Below are positions 7,575 to 17,418 of a stretch of DNA of 64,000 nucleotides, in pieces. The notes under the pieces are model-generated. The model saw only the letters and a program-made list of their open reading frames with translations. It was not told the DNA's origin and ran no database searches. Every line of letters starts with the position of its first letter. Positions within the stretch are counted from its first letter, which is position 1. The DNA comes from Mycobacterium sp. 852002-40037_SCH5390672 (lineage in GTDB: Bacteria > Actinomycetota > Actinomycetes > Mycobacteriales > Mycobacteriaceae), in NCBI RefSeq assembly GCF_001665875.1, contig NZ_LZTA01000038.1, positions 248,001 through 312,000 on the forward strand, read 5' to 3'. The position numbers and the translations under genes were made by a program.

Positions 7575-9767
7575 TTGACCACGAGCGAGTTAACAGACGC
7601 TGAACCCCAAATCGATCCCGGACCGGCCCCACCGGCCGCAAAGCGCTCGCGTCAGCGCGCCCTGGCCCGCTTCCGGTTGGGCATCCAGTCCAAGATTTTG
7701 GTCACCATGCTGCTGTCGAGCATCTTGGGTGTGGCGGTGATCGGCCTCATCGGCGCCGTGTCCGGACGCAACGCGTTGCGTCAGGTCGAGTCGGAACGAT
7801 TGATCGAGTTGCGCGAGTCGCAGAAGCGCGCGGTGCAGGCGCTGTTCCGGGAGGTGTCGAATTCGCTGATCGTCTACAGCGGCGGCTTCAGCATCAACGA
7901 GGCGATGACAACGCTGACGGGAGGGTTCGGCCAATTGGCCAACGCGACTATCACGCCCGCCCAGCAGCAGTCGCTGGTCAACTACTACGACAACGACATG
8001 ATCAAGCCGATCAAGCAAATCACCGGCGACACCATCGATATCAGGGCGGTCCTGCCAAGTTCCAACGCGCAGAAATACATTCAGGCGTACTACACCGCCG
8101 CCCCCCGGCCCACCCCCGACGCGCTGCCCGTCCAAGACGCCGGCGACGGCAGCGCATGGTCGGCGGCCAACGCCCGCTTCGACTTCTACATGCGCGGCAT
8201 CGTCACCCGCTTCGACTATCGGGACGCGCTGCTGCTGGACATGCAGGGCAATGTCGTCTACAGCGTGATGAAGGGGCCCGATCTGGGGACCAACGTCCTC
8301 ACAGGTCCATATCGCGAATCGAAGCTGCGGGAGGCCTACCAAAAAGCCTTGGCGTCCAACGACGTCGACTTCGTCTGGATCACCGACTTCCAGCAGTACC
8401 AGCCGCACCTCGACACGCCCACGGCGTGGGTGGTGTCACCGGTCGGTATGAACGGCAAGTTCGAAGGCGTGATGGCGCTACCGGTGCCGGTCGCGAAGAT
8501 CAACAAGATCATGACCGCCGACAAGCACTGGGACGCCGCCGGAATGGGCCCCGCGACCGAAACATATCTGGCCGGCCCCGACGACCTGATGCGTTCCGAT
8601 TCACGGGATTTCATCGAGGACCGGAAGGACTACCGGCGCCAGGCCATCGACGCCGGCACGCCGCCCGACGTGGTGGACCGGGCGATCCGGTTGGGCAGCA
8701 CCACGCTGGTGCAGCCGGTCGACACCGCCGGCCTTCGCGCCGCCCAACGCGGCGAAACAGGGGTGGTCAGCGCCACCGACTACACGGGCAACAAGGAGCT
8801 GGAAGCCTATGCGCCGCTGAGCATCCCCAATTCCGACCTGCACTGGTCGATCCTCGCGACGCGCGATAACTCCGATGCGTTCGCCCGGCTCGGCAGGTTC
8901 AGCAAGACACTGGTGATTGCGGTTGCCGCAATGATCTTCGCCATCTGCATGGCCTCGATGTTCGTCGCCCAGGCCGCGGTGCGACCGGTCCGCCGTCTCG
9001 AAGAAGGCACGCGCAAGATCAGCTCCGGCGACTACGAAATCAACATCCCGGTTCGGCGGCGCGACGAAATCGGTGATCTCACAGCGGCTTTCAACGAAAT
9101 GAGCCGGAATCTGGCGATCAAGGAAGAGCTGCTCAACGAGCAGCGCCGCGAAAACGACCGCCTGTTGCTGGCGCTGATGCCCGAGTCGGTGGTGCAACGC
9201 TATCGCGATGGCGAGGAGACCATCGCCCAGAAGCATCAGGACGTGGCCATCATTTATGCCGACATCGTCGGCCTGGACGACATTTCCAGCGACGTGCCGG
9301 AAGATGAATTGGTCGCGACCGTCAACGAACTCTTCCGGCAATTCGATTCGGCCGCAGAAGTGCTCGGCGTCGAACGGATTCGTACGTTCCACAATGGCTA
9401 TCTGGCCAGCTGCGGGGTGGTCACGCCCCGGCTGGACAGCACTCACCGCGCCGTCGACTTCGCCCTCGAAATCGGTCGCATCATCGATCGATTCAACAGC
9501 CAAACGGTGCACCAGCTGGGCCTGCGCGTCGGTGTCAACACCGGCAACGTGGTGAGCGGGCTGGTCGGCCGGTCCAGCCTGGTCTATGACATGTGGGGCG
9601 GTGCGGTCAGCCTGGCCTATCAAATGCACAGTGGCGCACCGCAGCCCGGCATCTACGTCAGCTCGCAGGTGTATGAGGCGATGCGGGACGTTCGGCAGTT
9701 CACCCCCGCCGGCACCATCTCCGTCGGCGGTACCGATCAGGCCATTTACCGGTTGTTGGAGCGCTGA
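7575..9767 (+). CDS. receptor-type class III nucleotide cyclase homologue (Rv2435c-like)
   Basis: From TTG 7575 this is 730 residues, the length I recall for Rv2435c, with AAAGGGG about 8 bases upstream; ATG 7443 would add 44 residues. Order: a cytoplasmic tail, membrane helix (about 36-60), an extracellular sensor region of about 370 residues, a second helix, a HAMP domain (AVRPVRRLEEGTRKIS), a linker, and a C-terminal cyclase domain. Several catalytic positions are changed. The first metal Asp is kept (YADIVG), but the lysine is Arg and the second metal Asp is Asn (IRTFHNGY), and the transition-state Asn and Arg are Ser and Gln (AVSLAYQM). Activity is therefore doubtful. Its TGA overlaps the next ATG, so it is translated together with the channel gene. 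Confidence 0.88.
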   Translation: MTTSELTDAEPQIDPGPAPPAAKRSRQRALARFRLGIQSKILVTMLLSSILGVAVIGLIGAVSGRNALRQVESERLIELRESQKRAVQALFREVSNSLIVYSGGFSINEAMTTLTGGFGQLANATITPAQQQSLVNYYDNDMIKPIKQITGDTIDIRAVLPSSNAQKYIQAYYTAAPRPTPDALPVQDAGDGSAWSAANARFDFYMRGIVTRFDYRDALLLDMQGNVVYSVMKGPDLGTNVLTGPYRESKLREAYQKALASNDVDFVWITDFQQYQPHLDTPTAWVVSPVGMNGKFEGVMALPVPVAKINKIMTADKHWDAAGMGPATETYLAGPDDLMRSDSRDFIEDRKDYRRQAIDAGTPPDVVDRAIRLGSTTLVQPVDTAGLRAAQRGETGVVSATDYTGNKELEAYAPLSIPNSDLHWSILATRDNSDAFARLGRFSKTLVIAVAAMIFAICMASMFVAQAAVRPVRRLEEGTRKISSGDYEINIPVRRRDEIGDLTAAFNEMSRNLAIKEELLNEQRRENDRLLLALMPESVVQRYRDGEETIAQKHQDVAIIYADIVGLDDISSDVPEDELVATVNELFRQFDSAAEVLGVERIRTFHNGYLASCGVVTPRLDSTHRAVDFALEIGRIIDRFNSQTVHQLGLRVGVNTGNVVSGLVGRSSLVYDMWGGAVSLAYQMHSGAPQPGIYVSSQVYEAMRDVRQFTPAGTISVGGTDQAIYRLLER

Positions 9768-11170
9768 TGAACCTCCTCAACTCCACCTGGTTCTACTGGG
9801 CGATCGGCATCGCGGTCGGGCTGCCGCTCGGGTTGATCGCTCTCACCGAGCTGCACGACGCGCTGCTGCGCAGGAACAGCCCGCTGGCCAGGCAGGTGAG
9901 CTTGGTGCGCAACTATCTGCTGCCGCTCGGCGCGCTGTTGCTGCTGCTGGTGCAGGCCTCCCAGGTCCCGGCAGGCGACGTTCCGGTGCGCGTCCTCACC
10001 ACGGTTTTCGGTCTGCTGGTGCTGGTGCTTTTGCTGTCCGGTCTCAACGCGACGATGTTCGAAGGCGCACCCGAAAAGAGTTGGCGCAAAAGGTTACCCG
10101 GCATATTTCTGGACTGCGCCCGGTTGGCCGTGATCAGCGTCGGTTTGGCCGTGATGTCGTCGTACATCTGGGGTGTGCGGCTCGGCGGTATCTTCACCGC
10201 ACTGGGCGTCACGTCGGTCGTCATCGGTCTGATGCTGCAGAACTCGGTCGGCCAGATCGTGTCGGGTTTGTTCATGCTGTTCGAGCAGCCCTTCCGCATC
10301 GACGAGTGGCTGGACACCGGTACGGCCCGCGGCCGAGTGGTCGAGGTCAACTGGCGCGCCGTGCACATCGACACCGGCAGCGGTATTCGGGTCATGCCGA
10401 ACTCGATGCTGGCCAGCAATGCGTTCACCAATCTCAGCCGCCCGCCCGGTGCGCACAAGCTGGCGGTGACGACGACCTTCTCCAGCGTCGACCCGCCCGA
10501 CCGGGTGTGTGCGCTGCTGTCGCGCATCGCCCAGGGGTTGCCGCAGCTCAAGGCCGGCAGTGTGCCCCGATCGGTCCCGGTGGGCGCCGCCGAGTACTGC
10601 ACGACCATCGGATTGGACTCACCGGCGGACGCCGGCGCCGCCAAGGCGACCTTTTTGCGATGGACCTGGTATGCGGCGCGCCGCGAGAATCTGCACCTCG
10701 ATGACGCCGACGACGACTTCTCCACGATCGAACGGGTGGAGCACGCGTTGCACACGGTGGTGGCGCCGGCGTTGCGGATCGGCGCCGAGGAGCAGCGATC
10801 GCTGCGGTCGGCGGCGAGGATCGTCCGCTACGGCGCCGACGAGGTGGTGGAGTACGCCGGCCAGGTGCCGACGACCATGACGTTCCTGGTCTCCGGGCGC
10901 GTGCAGCTCACCGCGACCGCCGAGGACGGGTCGATGGTGCCGATCAGCACGCTGGTCGAGGGGTCGTTCCTGGGGCTGACGGCGCTGACTCGGCAACCGA
11001 ACCTGGCCGGCGCGTACGCGCTGGAAGAGGTCACGGCGTTGGAGATCGATCGGGAACACATCGAACACCTGGTGACGCGTGCGCCCCTGCTGCTACAGAA
11101 CTTTGGCAACATCATCGAAGAGCGGCGCAGCAAGGTGCGCAGTGTCCGGCGCGGTGAGCGGGTCGGGTAG
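9767..11170 (+). CDS. MscS-family channel with C-terminal cyclic-nucleotide-binding domain
   Basis: A 467-residue membrane protein. About four helices occupy the first 170 residues, followed by the MscS pore helix and beta domain ([20 protein letters not shown], then [11 protein letters not shown] and [10 protein letters not shown]). The last 130 residues form a cyclic-nucleotide-binding fold ([36 protein letters not shown]). The start ATG overlaps the cyclase stop by one base (TGATG). It corresponds to Rv2434c. A nucleotide-gated ion channel or one tuned by second messenger is the natural inference, though the ligand cannot be assigned. Confidence 0.88.
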   Translation: MNLLNSTWFYWAIGIAVGLPLGLIALTELHDALLRRNSPLARQVSLVRNYLLPLGALLLLLVQASQVPAGDVPVRVLTTVFGLLVLVLLLSGLNATMFEGAPEKSWRKRLPGIFLDCARLAVISVGLAVMSSYIWGVRLGGIFTALGVTSVVIGLMLQNSVGQIVSGLFMLFEQPFRIDEWLDTGTARGRVVEVNWRAVHIDTGSGIRVMPNSMLASNAFTNLSRPPGAHKLAVTTTFSSVDPPDRVCALLSRIAQGLPQLKAGSVPRSVPVGAAEYCTTIGLDSPADAGAAKATFLRWTWYAARRENLHLDDADDDFSTIERVEHALHTVVAPALRIGAEEQRSLRSAARIVRYGADEVVEYAGQVPTTMTFLVSGRVQLTATAEDGSMVPISTLVEGSFLGLTALTRQPNLAGAYALEEVTALEIDREHIEHLVTRAPLLLQNFGNIIEERRSKVRSVRRGERVG

Positions 11171-11202
11171 CGGGTCGCCTCACCCGGGCTTTTGCCGCCC
11201 GA

Positions 11203-11208
11203 TACTCT
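11203..11208 (+). promoter_or_regulatory. candidate -10 giving leaderless proA
   Basis: TACTCT (TANNNT) ends six bases before the ATG of proA, and no Shine-Dalgarno sequence is visible in the 43-base gap. Transcription starting at the ATG itself would give a leaderless mRNA, which is common in mycobacteria. There is no clear -35. Confidence 0.45.
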
Positions 11209-11214
11209 GGTTCA

Positions 11215-12474
11215 ATGAGTCTGCAAGCACCCTCGCTGCCTGACTTGCGCCAGGAGGTGCACAACGCCGCACGCCGCGCTCGTGTTGCATCCCGTGTCCT
11301 GGCGTTGTTGCCGACGGTTGCCAAGGACCAGGCGCTGAGCTCTGCGGCCGACGCGATAGGCGCCCACACCGAATTGATCCTGTCGGCCAACGACGAAGAC
11401 CTCGAGGCCGCCCGGGCCGCAGGCACGCCGACCGCGATGCTCGACCGGTTGGCATTGGATTCCAAACGCGTTGAGGGCATCGCCGCCGGCCTGCGTCAGG
11501 TCGCCGGGCTGCCGGACCCGGTCGGTGAGGTGTTGCGCGGTTACACGTTGCCCAACGGGCTGCAGCTGCGTCAGCAGCGGGTTCCGCTCGGCGTGGTCGG
11601 CATGATCTACGAGGGCCGGCCCAATGTGACCGTCGACGCCTTCGGTTTGGCGCTGAAGTCCGGCAATGCCGTGCTGCTGCGCGGAAGTTCGTCGGCGACG
11701 CGGTCCAATCAGGCGCTGGTCCAGGTGCTGCGGGCTTCGCTGGTCAGCGAGGACCTGCCCGCCGATGCGGTTCAACTGCTTTCGGCCGATGACCGCTCGA
11801 CGGTGACGCATCTGATCCAGGCGCGGGGCCTGGTCGATGTGGTGATTCCGCGTGGCGGGGCGAGCCTGATCAACGCGGTGGTTCGCGACGCGCAGGTGCC
11901 CACCATCGAGACCGGCGTCGGCAACTGTCACGTCTACGTGCATGAGGGCGCCGACTTGGATGTGGCGGAGCGAATCCTGCTGAATTCCAAGACCCGTCGT
12001 CCCAGCGTCTGCAATGCCGCCGAGACACTGCTGGTCGATGTCGGGATCTCCGAAGAGGCACTGCCCCGGCTGGTTACCGCGCTGCAAGACGCCGGCGTGA
12101 CCGTGCACGGTGGATTTTCCAGGGATGCGCACGAGGATGACCTGCGCCGGGAGTACCTGTCGATGGACATCGCGGTGGCCGTGGTCGACGGTATCGACGC
12201 CGCGATCGCTCACATCAACGAGTACGGCACCGGGCACACCGAGGCCATCGTGACCACCAATATGGCTGCGGCGCAGAAGTTTACGGACGGCGTTGACGCC
12301 GCCGCGGTGATGGTGAACGCGTCCACGGCGTTCACCGATGGTGAGCAGTTCGGTTTCGGCGCCGAAATCGGCATCTCCACCCAGAAACTGCATGCCCGCG
12401 GCCCGATGGGGCTGCCCGAACTGACCTCGACCAAATGGATTGCGTGGGGAGACGGACAGATCCGTCCGGTCTGA
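11215..12474 (+). CDS. proA: gamma-glutamyl phosphate reductase
   Basis: A 419-residue enzyme of the aldehyde dehydrogenase superfamily. It reduces glutamyl 5-phosphate with NADPH to glutamate semialdehyde, the second step of proline synthesis. The family segment around the catalytic Cys is present ([16 protein letters not shown]), as are [14 protein letters not shown], the glycine-rich [13 protein letters not shown] segment and the C-terminal GPMGLPELT. Length agrees with actinobacterial ProA (about 415). It probably has its own promoter and may be leaderless. The ahpC/ahpD and PE25/PPE41 genes that precede it in M. tuberculosis are not here. Confidence 0.97.
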   Translation: MSLQAPSLPDLRQEVHNAARRARVASRVLALLPTVAKDQALSSAADAIGAHTELILSANDEDLEAARAAGTPTAMLDRLALDSKRVEGIAAGLRQVAGLPDPVGEVLRGYTLPNGLQLRQQRVPLGVVGMIYEGRPNVTVDAFGLALKSGNAVLLRGSSSATRSNQALVQVLRASLVSEDLPADAVQLLSADDRSTVTHLIQARGLVDVVIPRGGASLINAVVRDAQVPTIETGVGNCHVYVHEGADLDVAERILLNSKTRRPSVCNAAETLLVDVGISEEALPRLVTALQDAGVTVHGGFSRDAHEDDLRREYLSMDIAVAVVDGIDAAIAHINEYGTGHTEAIVTTNMAAAQKFTDGVDAAAVMVNASTAFTDGEQFGFGAEIGISTQKLHARGPMGLPELTSTKWIAWGDGQIRPV

Positions 12475-12510
12475 TACCCGCGTGCAGAAAGTGCCTTAGG
12501 AGAACCGATT

Positions 12511-13386
12511 GTGAGTGTGCCCGCCCGGTCCAAGCCGTTGTTCGACGACATCGACGACGTCTCGCGCCGGTTGGCCGAGACCGGCTACCTGCCCGACACC
12601 GCCACCGCGACGGCCGTGTTCTTGGCCGACCGGCTCGGTAAGCCGCTGCTGGTGGAAGGCCCGGCCGGCGTGGGCAAGACCGAGTTGGCCCGCGCTATCG
12701 CCCAGGCCACCGGATCGGGCCTGGTGCGCCTGCAGTGCTATGAGGGCGTCGATGAGGCCCGCGCGCTCTACGAGTGGAACCACGCCAAGCAGATCCTGCG
12801 CATCCAGGCCGGTTCGGGGGACTGGGACCAGACCAAAGATGACGTGTTCAGCGAGGAATTCCTGCTGCAGCGTCCGTTGCTGACCGCCATCCGGCGCACC
12901 GAGCCTACGGTGCTGCTCATCGACGAGACCGACAAGGCCGATATCGAGATCGAGGGTCTGTTACTCGAGGTGCTGTCGGACTTCGCGGTGACCGTTCCCG
13001 AATTGGGAACGATCACCGCCGAGCGGACGCCGCTGGTGGTGCTGACCTCCAACGCCACTCGCGAACTGTCCGAGGCGCTCAAACGTCGGTGCCTGTTCTT
13101 GCACATCGACTTTCCCAGTCCCGACCTGGAACGCCGCATCCTGTTGTCCCGGGTCCCCGAGCTGCCCGCGCATCTGGCCGAGGAGCTCGTTCGCATCATC
13201 GGCGTGCTGCGCGGGATGCAACTCAAGAAAGTCCCGTCCATCGCCGAGACCATCGACTGGGGCCGCACGCTGCTCGCGTTGGGCCTGGACACCATCGACG
13301 ACGCTGTCGTGGCGGCCACGCTGGGCGTGGTGCTCAAACATCAGTCCGACCAGCAGCGCGCGACCGGCGAGCTGCGGCTGAATTAG
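12511..13386 (+). CDS. MoxR-family AAA+ ATPase
   Basis: A 291-residue AAA+ protein. Walker A is EGPAGVGKTELARA, Walker B is VLLIDETDKAD, and sensor 1 is LTSNATRELSEAL. MoxR ATPases act as chaperones that insert cofactors or activate VWA-domain partners. The gene starts at GTG 12511, after AGGAGAA. It is followed 10 bases later by a VWA gene, the usual MoxR partner. The pair matches Rv2426c-Rv2425c. Substrate unknown. Confidence 0.92.
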   Translation: MSVPARSKPLFDDIDDVSRRLAETGYLPDTATATAVFLADRLGKPLLVEGPAGVGKTELARAIAQATGSGLVRLQCYEGVDEARALYEWNHAKQILRIQAGSGDWDQTKDDVFSEEFLLQRPLLTAIRRTEPTVLLIDETDKADIEIEGLLLEVLSDFAVTVPELGTITAERTPLVVLTSNATRELSEALKRRCLFLHIDFPSPDLERRILLSRVPELPAHLAEELVRIIGVLRGMQLKKVPSIAETIDWGRTLLALGLDTIDDAVVAATLGVVLKHQSDQQRATGELRLN

Positions 13387-13396
13387 GAAGTCTGCG

Positions 13397-14845
13397 ATGG
13401 CCACCCGCCGTATCCGACCCACTCGGCCGCTCGCCCCGCACGGGCTGCCGGGCCACCTGGTGGGCTTCGTGGAAGCGCTTCGCGGCGCAGGGATTTCGGT
13501 TGGCCCATCGGAAACGGTGGATGCCGGGCGGGTGATGGCGACGCTCGGCCTGGGTGACCGGACGGTGCTGCGCGAGGGCCTCGCGTGCGCCGTGCTGCGC
13601 CGCTCGGATCACCGCGAGACCTATGACGCCATGTTCGACCTGTGGTTCCCGGCGGCGCTGGGCGCACGTGCGGTGGTCACCGACGACGAGGCCAACGACT
13701 CGCCGGACGACCACGCGTTGCCGCCCGACGACGTCGAGGCGATGCGCCAGATGCTGGTCGACCTGCTGACCGAGAACCCCGATCTGGCCGACATGGACGA
13801 GCGCCTGGTCGCGATGATCGCCCGGATCGTCGAGGCCTACGGGAAATACAGCTCCAGCCGCGGCCCGTCCTTCTCGTCGTATCAGGCGCTCAAGGCGATG
13901 GCGCTCGACGAACTCGAGGGCAAGCTGTTGGCCGGGTTGCTCGCCTCGTACGGTGACGAACCCACTCCCAGCCAGGAAGAAATCGCCAAAGCACTTGCCG
14001 CGCAGCGGATCACTCAGTTGCGCAAGTTGGTCGATTCGGAGACCAAACGGCGCACCGCTGAGCAGCTGGGCCGCGACCACGTCCAGATGTACGGCATTCC
14101 ACAGCTTTCCGAGAACGTGGAGTTCCTGCGCGCCTCCGGTGAGCAGCTGCGCCAGATGCGCCGGGTGGTGGCGCCGCTGGCCCGAACGCTGGCGACCCGC
14201 CTGGCGGCCCGCCGGCGACGCACCCGGGCGGGGACGATCGATCTGCGCAAGACGCTGCGCAAGTCGATGTCAACCGGCGGGGTGCCGATCGATGTCGTGC
14301 TGGCCAAACCCCGTCCGGCGCGCCCGGAACTGGTGGTGCTGTGCGATGTGTCCGGCTCGGTTGCCGGATTCAGCCATTTCACTCTGCTCCTGGTACATGC
14401 TCTGCGCCAACAGTTCTCACGTGTTCGCGTGTTCGCCTTCATCGACACCACCGACGAGGTGACCCACATGTTCGGCCCGGAAGCCGATCTGGCCGTAGCC
14501 ATTCAGCGCATCACCCGCGAGTCGGGCGTTTACAGTCGCGACGGCCATTCCGACTATGGCAATGCGTTCGCGTCGTTCGTGCAGGCGTTTCCCAATGTGC
14601 TGTCGCCGCGCACCTCGTTGCTGGTGCTCGGGGATGGCCGCACCAATTACCGCAATCCGGAGACCGAACTGCTGACCCACATGGTGGCCGCCAGCCGGCA
14701 TGCGCACTGGCTGAATCCCGAGCCCAAGCATCTGTGGGGCAGCGGTGACTCGGCGGTGCCCCGCTATCAGGAGGTCATCCCGATGCACGAGTGCCGGTCC
14801 GCCAAGCAGCTGGCCGCGGTGATCGATCAGCTGCTGCCGGTGTGA
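13397..14845 (+). CDS. VWA (CoxE-like) domain protein
   Basis: A 482-residue protein. The N-terminal two thirds are helical and charged, including a basic stretch (TRLAARRRRTRAG). The C-terminal von Willebrand A domain has the metal-ion site DVSGSVAG and later GDGRTNYRNPET. CoxE-type VWA proteins work with MoxR ATPases to mature metal enzymes or complexes. It is co-directional with and 10 bases downstream of the MoxR gene, and corresponds to Rv2425c. No target operon (for example CO dehydrogenase) is nearby. Confidence 0.88.
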   Translation: MATRRIRPTRPLAPHGLPGHLVGFVEALRGAGISVGPSETVDAGRVMATLGLGDRTVLREGLACAVLRRSDHRETYDAMFDLWFPAALGARAVVTDDEANDSPDDHALPPDDVEAMRQMLVDLLTENPDLADMDERLVAMIARIVEAYGKYSSSRGPSFSSYQALKAMALDELEGKLLAGLLASYGDEPTPSQEEIAKALAAQRITQLRKLVDSETKRRTAEQLGRDHVQMYGIPQLSENVEFLRASGEQLRQMRRVVAPLARTLATRLAARRRRTRAGTIDLRKTLRKSMSTGGVPIDVVLAKPRPARPELVVLCDVSGSVAGFSHFTLLLVHALRQQFSRVRVFAFIDTTDEVTHMFGPEADLAVAIQRITRESGVYSRDGHSDYGNAFASFVQAFPNVLSPRTSLLVLGDGRTNYRNPETELLTHMVAASRHAHWLNPEPKHLWGSGDSAVPRYQEVIPMHECRSAKQLAAVIDQLLPV

Positions 14846-14885
14846 GGCTGCGTTGCGACAAATCGGGCCGCGATACCGGCTCAAG

Positions 14886-14891
14886 TAAGCT
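14886..14891 (+). promoter_or_regulatory. candidate -10 upstream of nadD
   Basis: TAAGCT (TANNNT) lies 8 bases before GTG 14900. No Shine-Dalgarno sequence is visible before that GTG, so a leaderless transcript for the nadD-rsfS-gpgP-octT run is plausible. There is no convincing -35. Confidence 0.35.
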
Positions 14892-14899
14892 GGCAAATC

Positions 14900-15568
14900 G
14901 TGCAAAAGCAGCTTCGCAGGTTAGGAGTGATGGGTGGGACGTTCGACCCCATCCATTACGGCCACCTGGTTGCCGCCAGTGAGGTCGCTGACCTGTTCGA
15001 CCTCGACCAAGTGGTGTTCGTGCCCAGCGGTCAGCCCTGGCAGAAGGATCGGCACGTCTCGGCTGCCGAGGACCGGTATCTGATGACGGTGATCGCCACG
15101 GCATCCAATCCCCGTTTTACGGTCAGCCGGGTCGACATCGACCGCGCCGGCCCCACCTACACCAAGGACACACTGCGCGACCTGCGCGCCCTCAACCCCG
15201 ACTCCGAGCTGTATTTCATCACCGGGGCCGACGCGCTGGCCTCCATTCTGTCGTGGCAGGGCTGGGAGACGGTGTTCGAGCTGGCCCGCTTCATCGGGGT
15301 GAGCCGGCCCGGCTACGAGCTGCGCCGCGAACACGTCACCGGCGTGCTGGGTGAGCTGCCCGAGGACGCGCTGACCCTGGTCGAGATTCCGGCGCTGGCC
15401 ATCTCCTCTACCGATTGCCGTCGCCGCGCGGCACAGCGCCGTCCGCTGTGGTATTTGATGCCCGACGGCGTCGTGCAGTACGTCTCCAAGCGCCGGCTCT
15501 ACCGCGACGACGCGGTGCCGTCAGTGCCCGTCAGCGAAACACGCCTGAGCACAGGGGATCACCCATGA
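14900..15568 (+). CDS. nadD: nicotinate-nucleotide adenylyltransferase
   Basis: A 222-residue nucleotidyltransferase. [15 protein letters not shown] carries the nucleotidyltransferase-superfamily HxGH motif, and ISSTDCRRR is the second ATP-binding motif (usually ISST.IR). It joins ATP and nicotinate mononucleotide to make deamido-NAD, the substrate of NadE. The start is GTG 14900. The stop overlaps the rsfS ATG by four bases (ATGA). A C-terminal tail of about 25 residues after the fold ends is polar and probably disordered. Equivalent to Rv2421c. Confidence 0.95.
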   Translation: MQKQLRRLGVMGGTFDPIHYGHLVAASEVADLFDLDQVVFVPSGQPWQKDRHVSAAEDRYLMTVIATASNPRFTVSRVDIDRAGPTYTKDTLRDLRALNPDSELYFITGADALASILSWQGWETVFELARFIGVSRPGYELRREHVTGVLGELPEDALTLVEIPALAISSTDCRRRAAQRRPLWYLMPDGVVQYVSKRRLYRDDAVPSVPVSETRLSTGDHP

Positions 15569-15960
15569 GTGCCACCCAGGAGGCCATCGACATGGCGACG
15601 GTGGCCGCCGGCGCCGCCGCCTCGAAGCTTGCCGACGATGTCGTGGTCATCGACGTCTCGGCGCAGCTTGCCATCACGGATTGCTTCGTGATCGCCTCGG
15701 CATCCAACGAGCGACAGGTCAACGCCATCGTCGACGAGGTCGAGGAAAAGATGCGCAAGGCCGGGTACAAGCCGGCGCGTCGCGAGGGCACGCGCGAGGG
15801 TCGTTGGACGCTGCTGGACTATCGCGACATCGTCGTTCACATTCAGCATCAGGAGGACCGCGACTTCTATGCCTTGGACCGGCTGTGGAGTGACTGCCCG
15901 GCGGTGCCGGTAGACCTGGACGAGGGCCGTGACAACTCCGAAGAGTCGGACGAGCAATGA
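15565..15960 (+). CDS. rsfS: ribosomal silencing factor RsfS
   Basis: A 131-residue protein of the RsfS/Iojap family. It binds ribosomal protein uL14 on the large subunit and blocks joining with the small subunit during starvation. Family features seen are [22 protein letters not shown] and the [19 protein letters not shown] segment; the acidic C-terminal tail is also usual. The start is ATG 15565, which overlaps the nadD stop (ATGA) and has AGGGG upstream. Its own stop overlaps the next gene, again by ATGA. Equivalent to Rv2420c. Confidence 0.94.
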   Translation: MSATQEAIDMATVAAGAAASKLADDVVVIDVSAQLAITDCFVIASASNERQVNAIVDEVEEKMRKAGYKPARREGTREGRWTLLDYRDIVVHIQHQEDRDFYALDRLWSDCPAVPVDLDEGRDNSEESDEQ

Positions 15961-16631
15961 GAATCCGTCGTCTGATCATGTTGCGGCACGGGCAAACCGA
16001 GTTCAACGCCGGTAGCCGGATGCAGGGCCAGCTGGATTCCGAACTGAGTGAGCTCGGTCGGGCGCAGGCGATCGCCGCCGCCGAGGTGCTGGGCAAGCTG
16101 CAGCCGTCGCTGATCGTGTCGTCGGATCTGCATCGCGCCTACGACACGGCGGTCAGGCTGGGGGAGTTGACCGGCCTGCCGATTCGGGTGGACCAGCGGT
16201 TGCGGGAAACCCATCTCGGTGACTGGCAGGGATTGACCCACACCGAGGTCGACGCGCAGGCCCCGGGCGCCCGGCTGGCCTGGCGCGAAGACGCCACCTG
16301 GGCACCGCATGGCGGTGAGAGCCGGGTCGACGTCGCGGCGCGCAGCGTGCCATTGGTCGCCGAACTGGTGTCCGGCGAGCCGGAATGGGGTGACCCCGAC
16401 GGGCCGGATCGCCCGGTGGTGCTGGTGGCCCACGGCGGACTGATCGCCGCGCTGTCGGCCGCGCTGCTGAAGCTTCCAGTGGCCAACTGGCCGATCCTGG
16501 GTGGCATGGGCAATGCCAGCTGGGTGCAGCTTTCCGGCCATAGCGACGATCCCGTCGACGAATTCGACCGCATCCGTTGGCGTCTGGATGTGTGGAACGC
16601 TTCGGCACAGGTGTCCAACGATGTCCTCTGA
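15957..16631 (+). CDS. gpgP: glucosyl-3-phosphoglycerate phosphatase (histidine phosphatase family)
   Basis: A 224-residue histidine phosphatase with the phosphohistidine motif LRHGQTEFN near the N-terminus, the downstream Glu (ETHLGDWQG) and the second His (VAHGG). By position and similarity it is the orthologue of Rv2419c, which removes phosphate from glucosyl-3-phosphoglycerate to give glucosylglycerate. This is the second step of methylglucose lipopolysaccharide synthesis. The start overlaps the rsfS stop by ATGA. The next gene, octT, starts 11 bases before this one ends. Confidence 0.88.
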   Translation: MRIRRLIMLRHGQTEFNAGSRMQGQLDSELSELGRAQAIAAAEVLGKLQPSLIVSSDLHRAYDTAVRLGELTGLPIRVDQRLRETHLGDWQGLTHTEVDAQAPGARLAWREDATWAPHGGESRVDVAARSVPLVAELVSGEPEWGDPDGPDRPVVLVAHGGLIAALSAALLKLPVANWPILGGMGNASWVQLSGHSDDPVDEFDRIRWRLDVWNASAQVSNDVL

Positions 16632-17418
16632 GCCCCGGTCGAAGCCGACACTGCTGATTTTCGCCGACTCGCTTGCCTACTACGGGCCAACCGGGGGGCT
16701 ACCGGCCGACGATCCCCGAATCTGGCCGAACATCGTTGCGGTGCAATTGGATTGGGATGTCGAGCTGATCGGCCGCATCGGTTGGACGTGTCGAGACATC
16801 TGGTGGGCGGCCACCCAGGACCCGCGGGCGTGGGCGGCGCTACCCAGGGCCGGCGCGGTCATCTTCGCGACCGGCGGCATGGATTCGCTGCCGTCGGTGT
16901 TGCCCACCGCGCTGCGGGAGCTGATCCGCTATGTGCGGCCGCCCTGGCTGCGGCGCTGGGTCCGCGACGGCTATGGCTGGCTGCAGCCCCGGCTCTCACC
17001 GGTTGCCAGATCGGCGCTGCCTCCGCATCTGAGCGCCGATTACCTCGAACAGACCCGTGGCGCAATCGATTTCAATCGCCCCGGTATCCCGATCGTGGCG
17101 TCGCTGCCGTCAGTGCATATCGCCGACACCTACGGCCGGGCCCACCATGGCCGTGCGGGGACCGTGGCCGCCATCACCGAATGGGCGCAAAACCACAACG
17201 TCCCCCTGGTCGACCTCAAAGCCGCCGTCGCCGAACAGGTTATGAGTGGTCGAGGAAACCCCGACGGTATCCACTGGAATTTCGAAGCCCACCAGGCGGT
17301 CGCGGAGTTGATGCTCAAGGCGCTCGCCGAATCCGGCGTGGCGACGATGCAGAGCGCGCAGCGCGATGAGGAGCCGCGCAATCAGCCAGGGGTGACCAAC
17401 GAGAAGCCACGCGGGTAG
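16621..17418 (+). CDS. octT: octanoyltransferase of methylglucose lipopolysaccharide synthesis (SGNH fold)
   Basis: A 265-residue SGNH-type protein. The block I Ser is in [11 protein letters not shown] and the catalytic Asp-His pair in [10 protein letters not shown]. The Rv2418c orthologue OctT adds octanoate to diglucosylglycerate early in methylglucose lipopolysaccharide synthesis. It overlaps gpgP, so the two steps are co-expressed. The last 26 residues (from [12 protein letters not shown]) are encoded by DNA resembling the MIRU-type repeat that follows, which appears to have extended the reading frame. I recall the M. tuberculosis protein as about 18 residues shorter. Confidence 0.85.
   Translation: MSSEPRSKPTLLIFADSLAYYGPTGGLPADDPRIWPNIVAVQLDWDVELIGRIGWTCRDIWWAATQDPRAWAALPRAGAVIFATGGMDSLPSVLPTALRELIRYVRPPWLRRWVRDGYGWLQPRLSPVARSALPPHLSADYLEQTRGAIDFNRPGIPIVASLPSVHIADTYGRAHHGRAGTVAAITEWAQNHNVPLVDLKAAVAEQVMSGRGNPDGIHWNFEAHQAVAELMLKALAESGVATMQSAQRDEEPRNQPGVTNEKPRG
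17338..17418 (+). repeat. degenerate MIRU-type copy inside the octT 3' end
   Basis: GCGACGATGCAGAGCG and GCGATGAGGAG occur here in the same order as in the two clean repeat copies that follow, but with extra bases between and after them. The stretch is translated as the C-terminus of OctT. It looks like an old repeat copy captured by the gene. Confidence 0.6.

Noticed and set aside
14846..14899. Insertion sequence, as found near this place in M. tuberculosis (Rv2424c)
   Set aside because: The gap is only 54 bases, with no transposase frame or terminal repeats.
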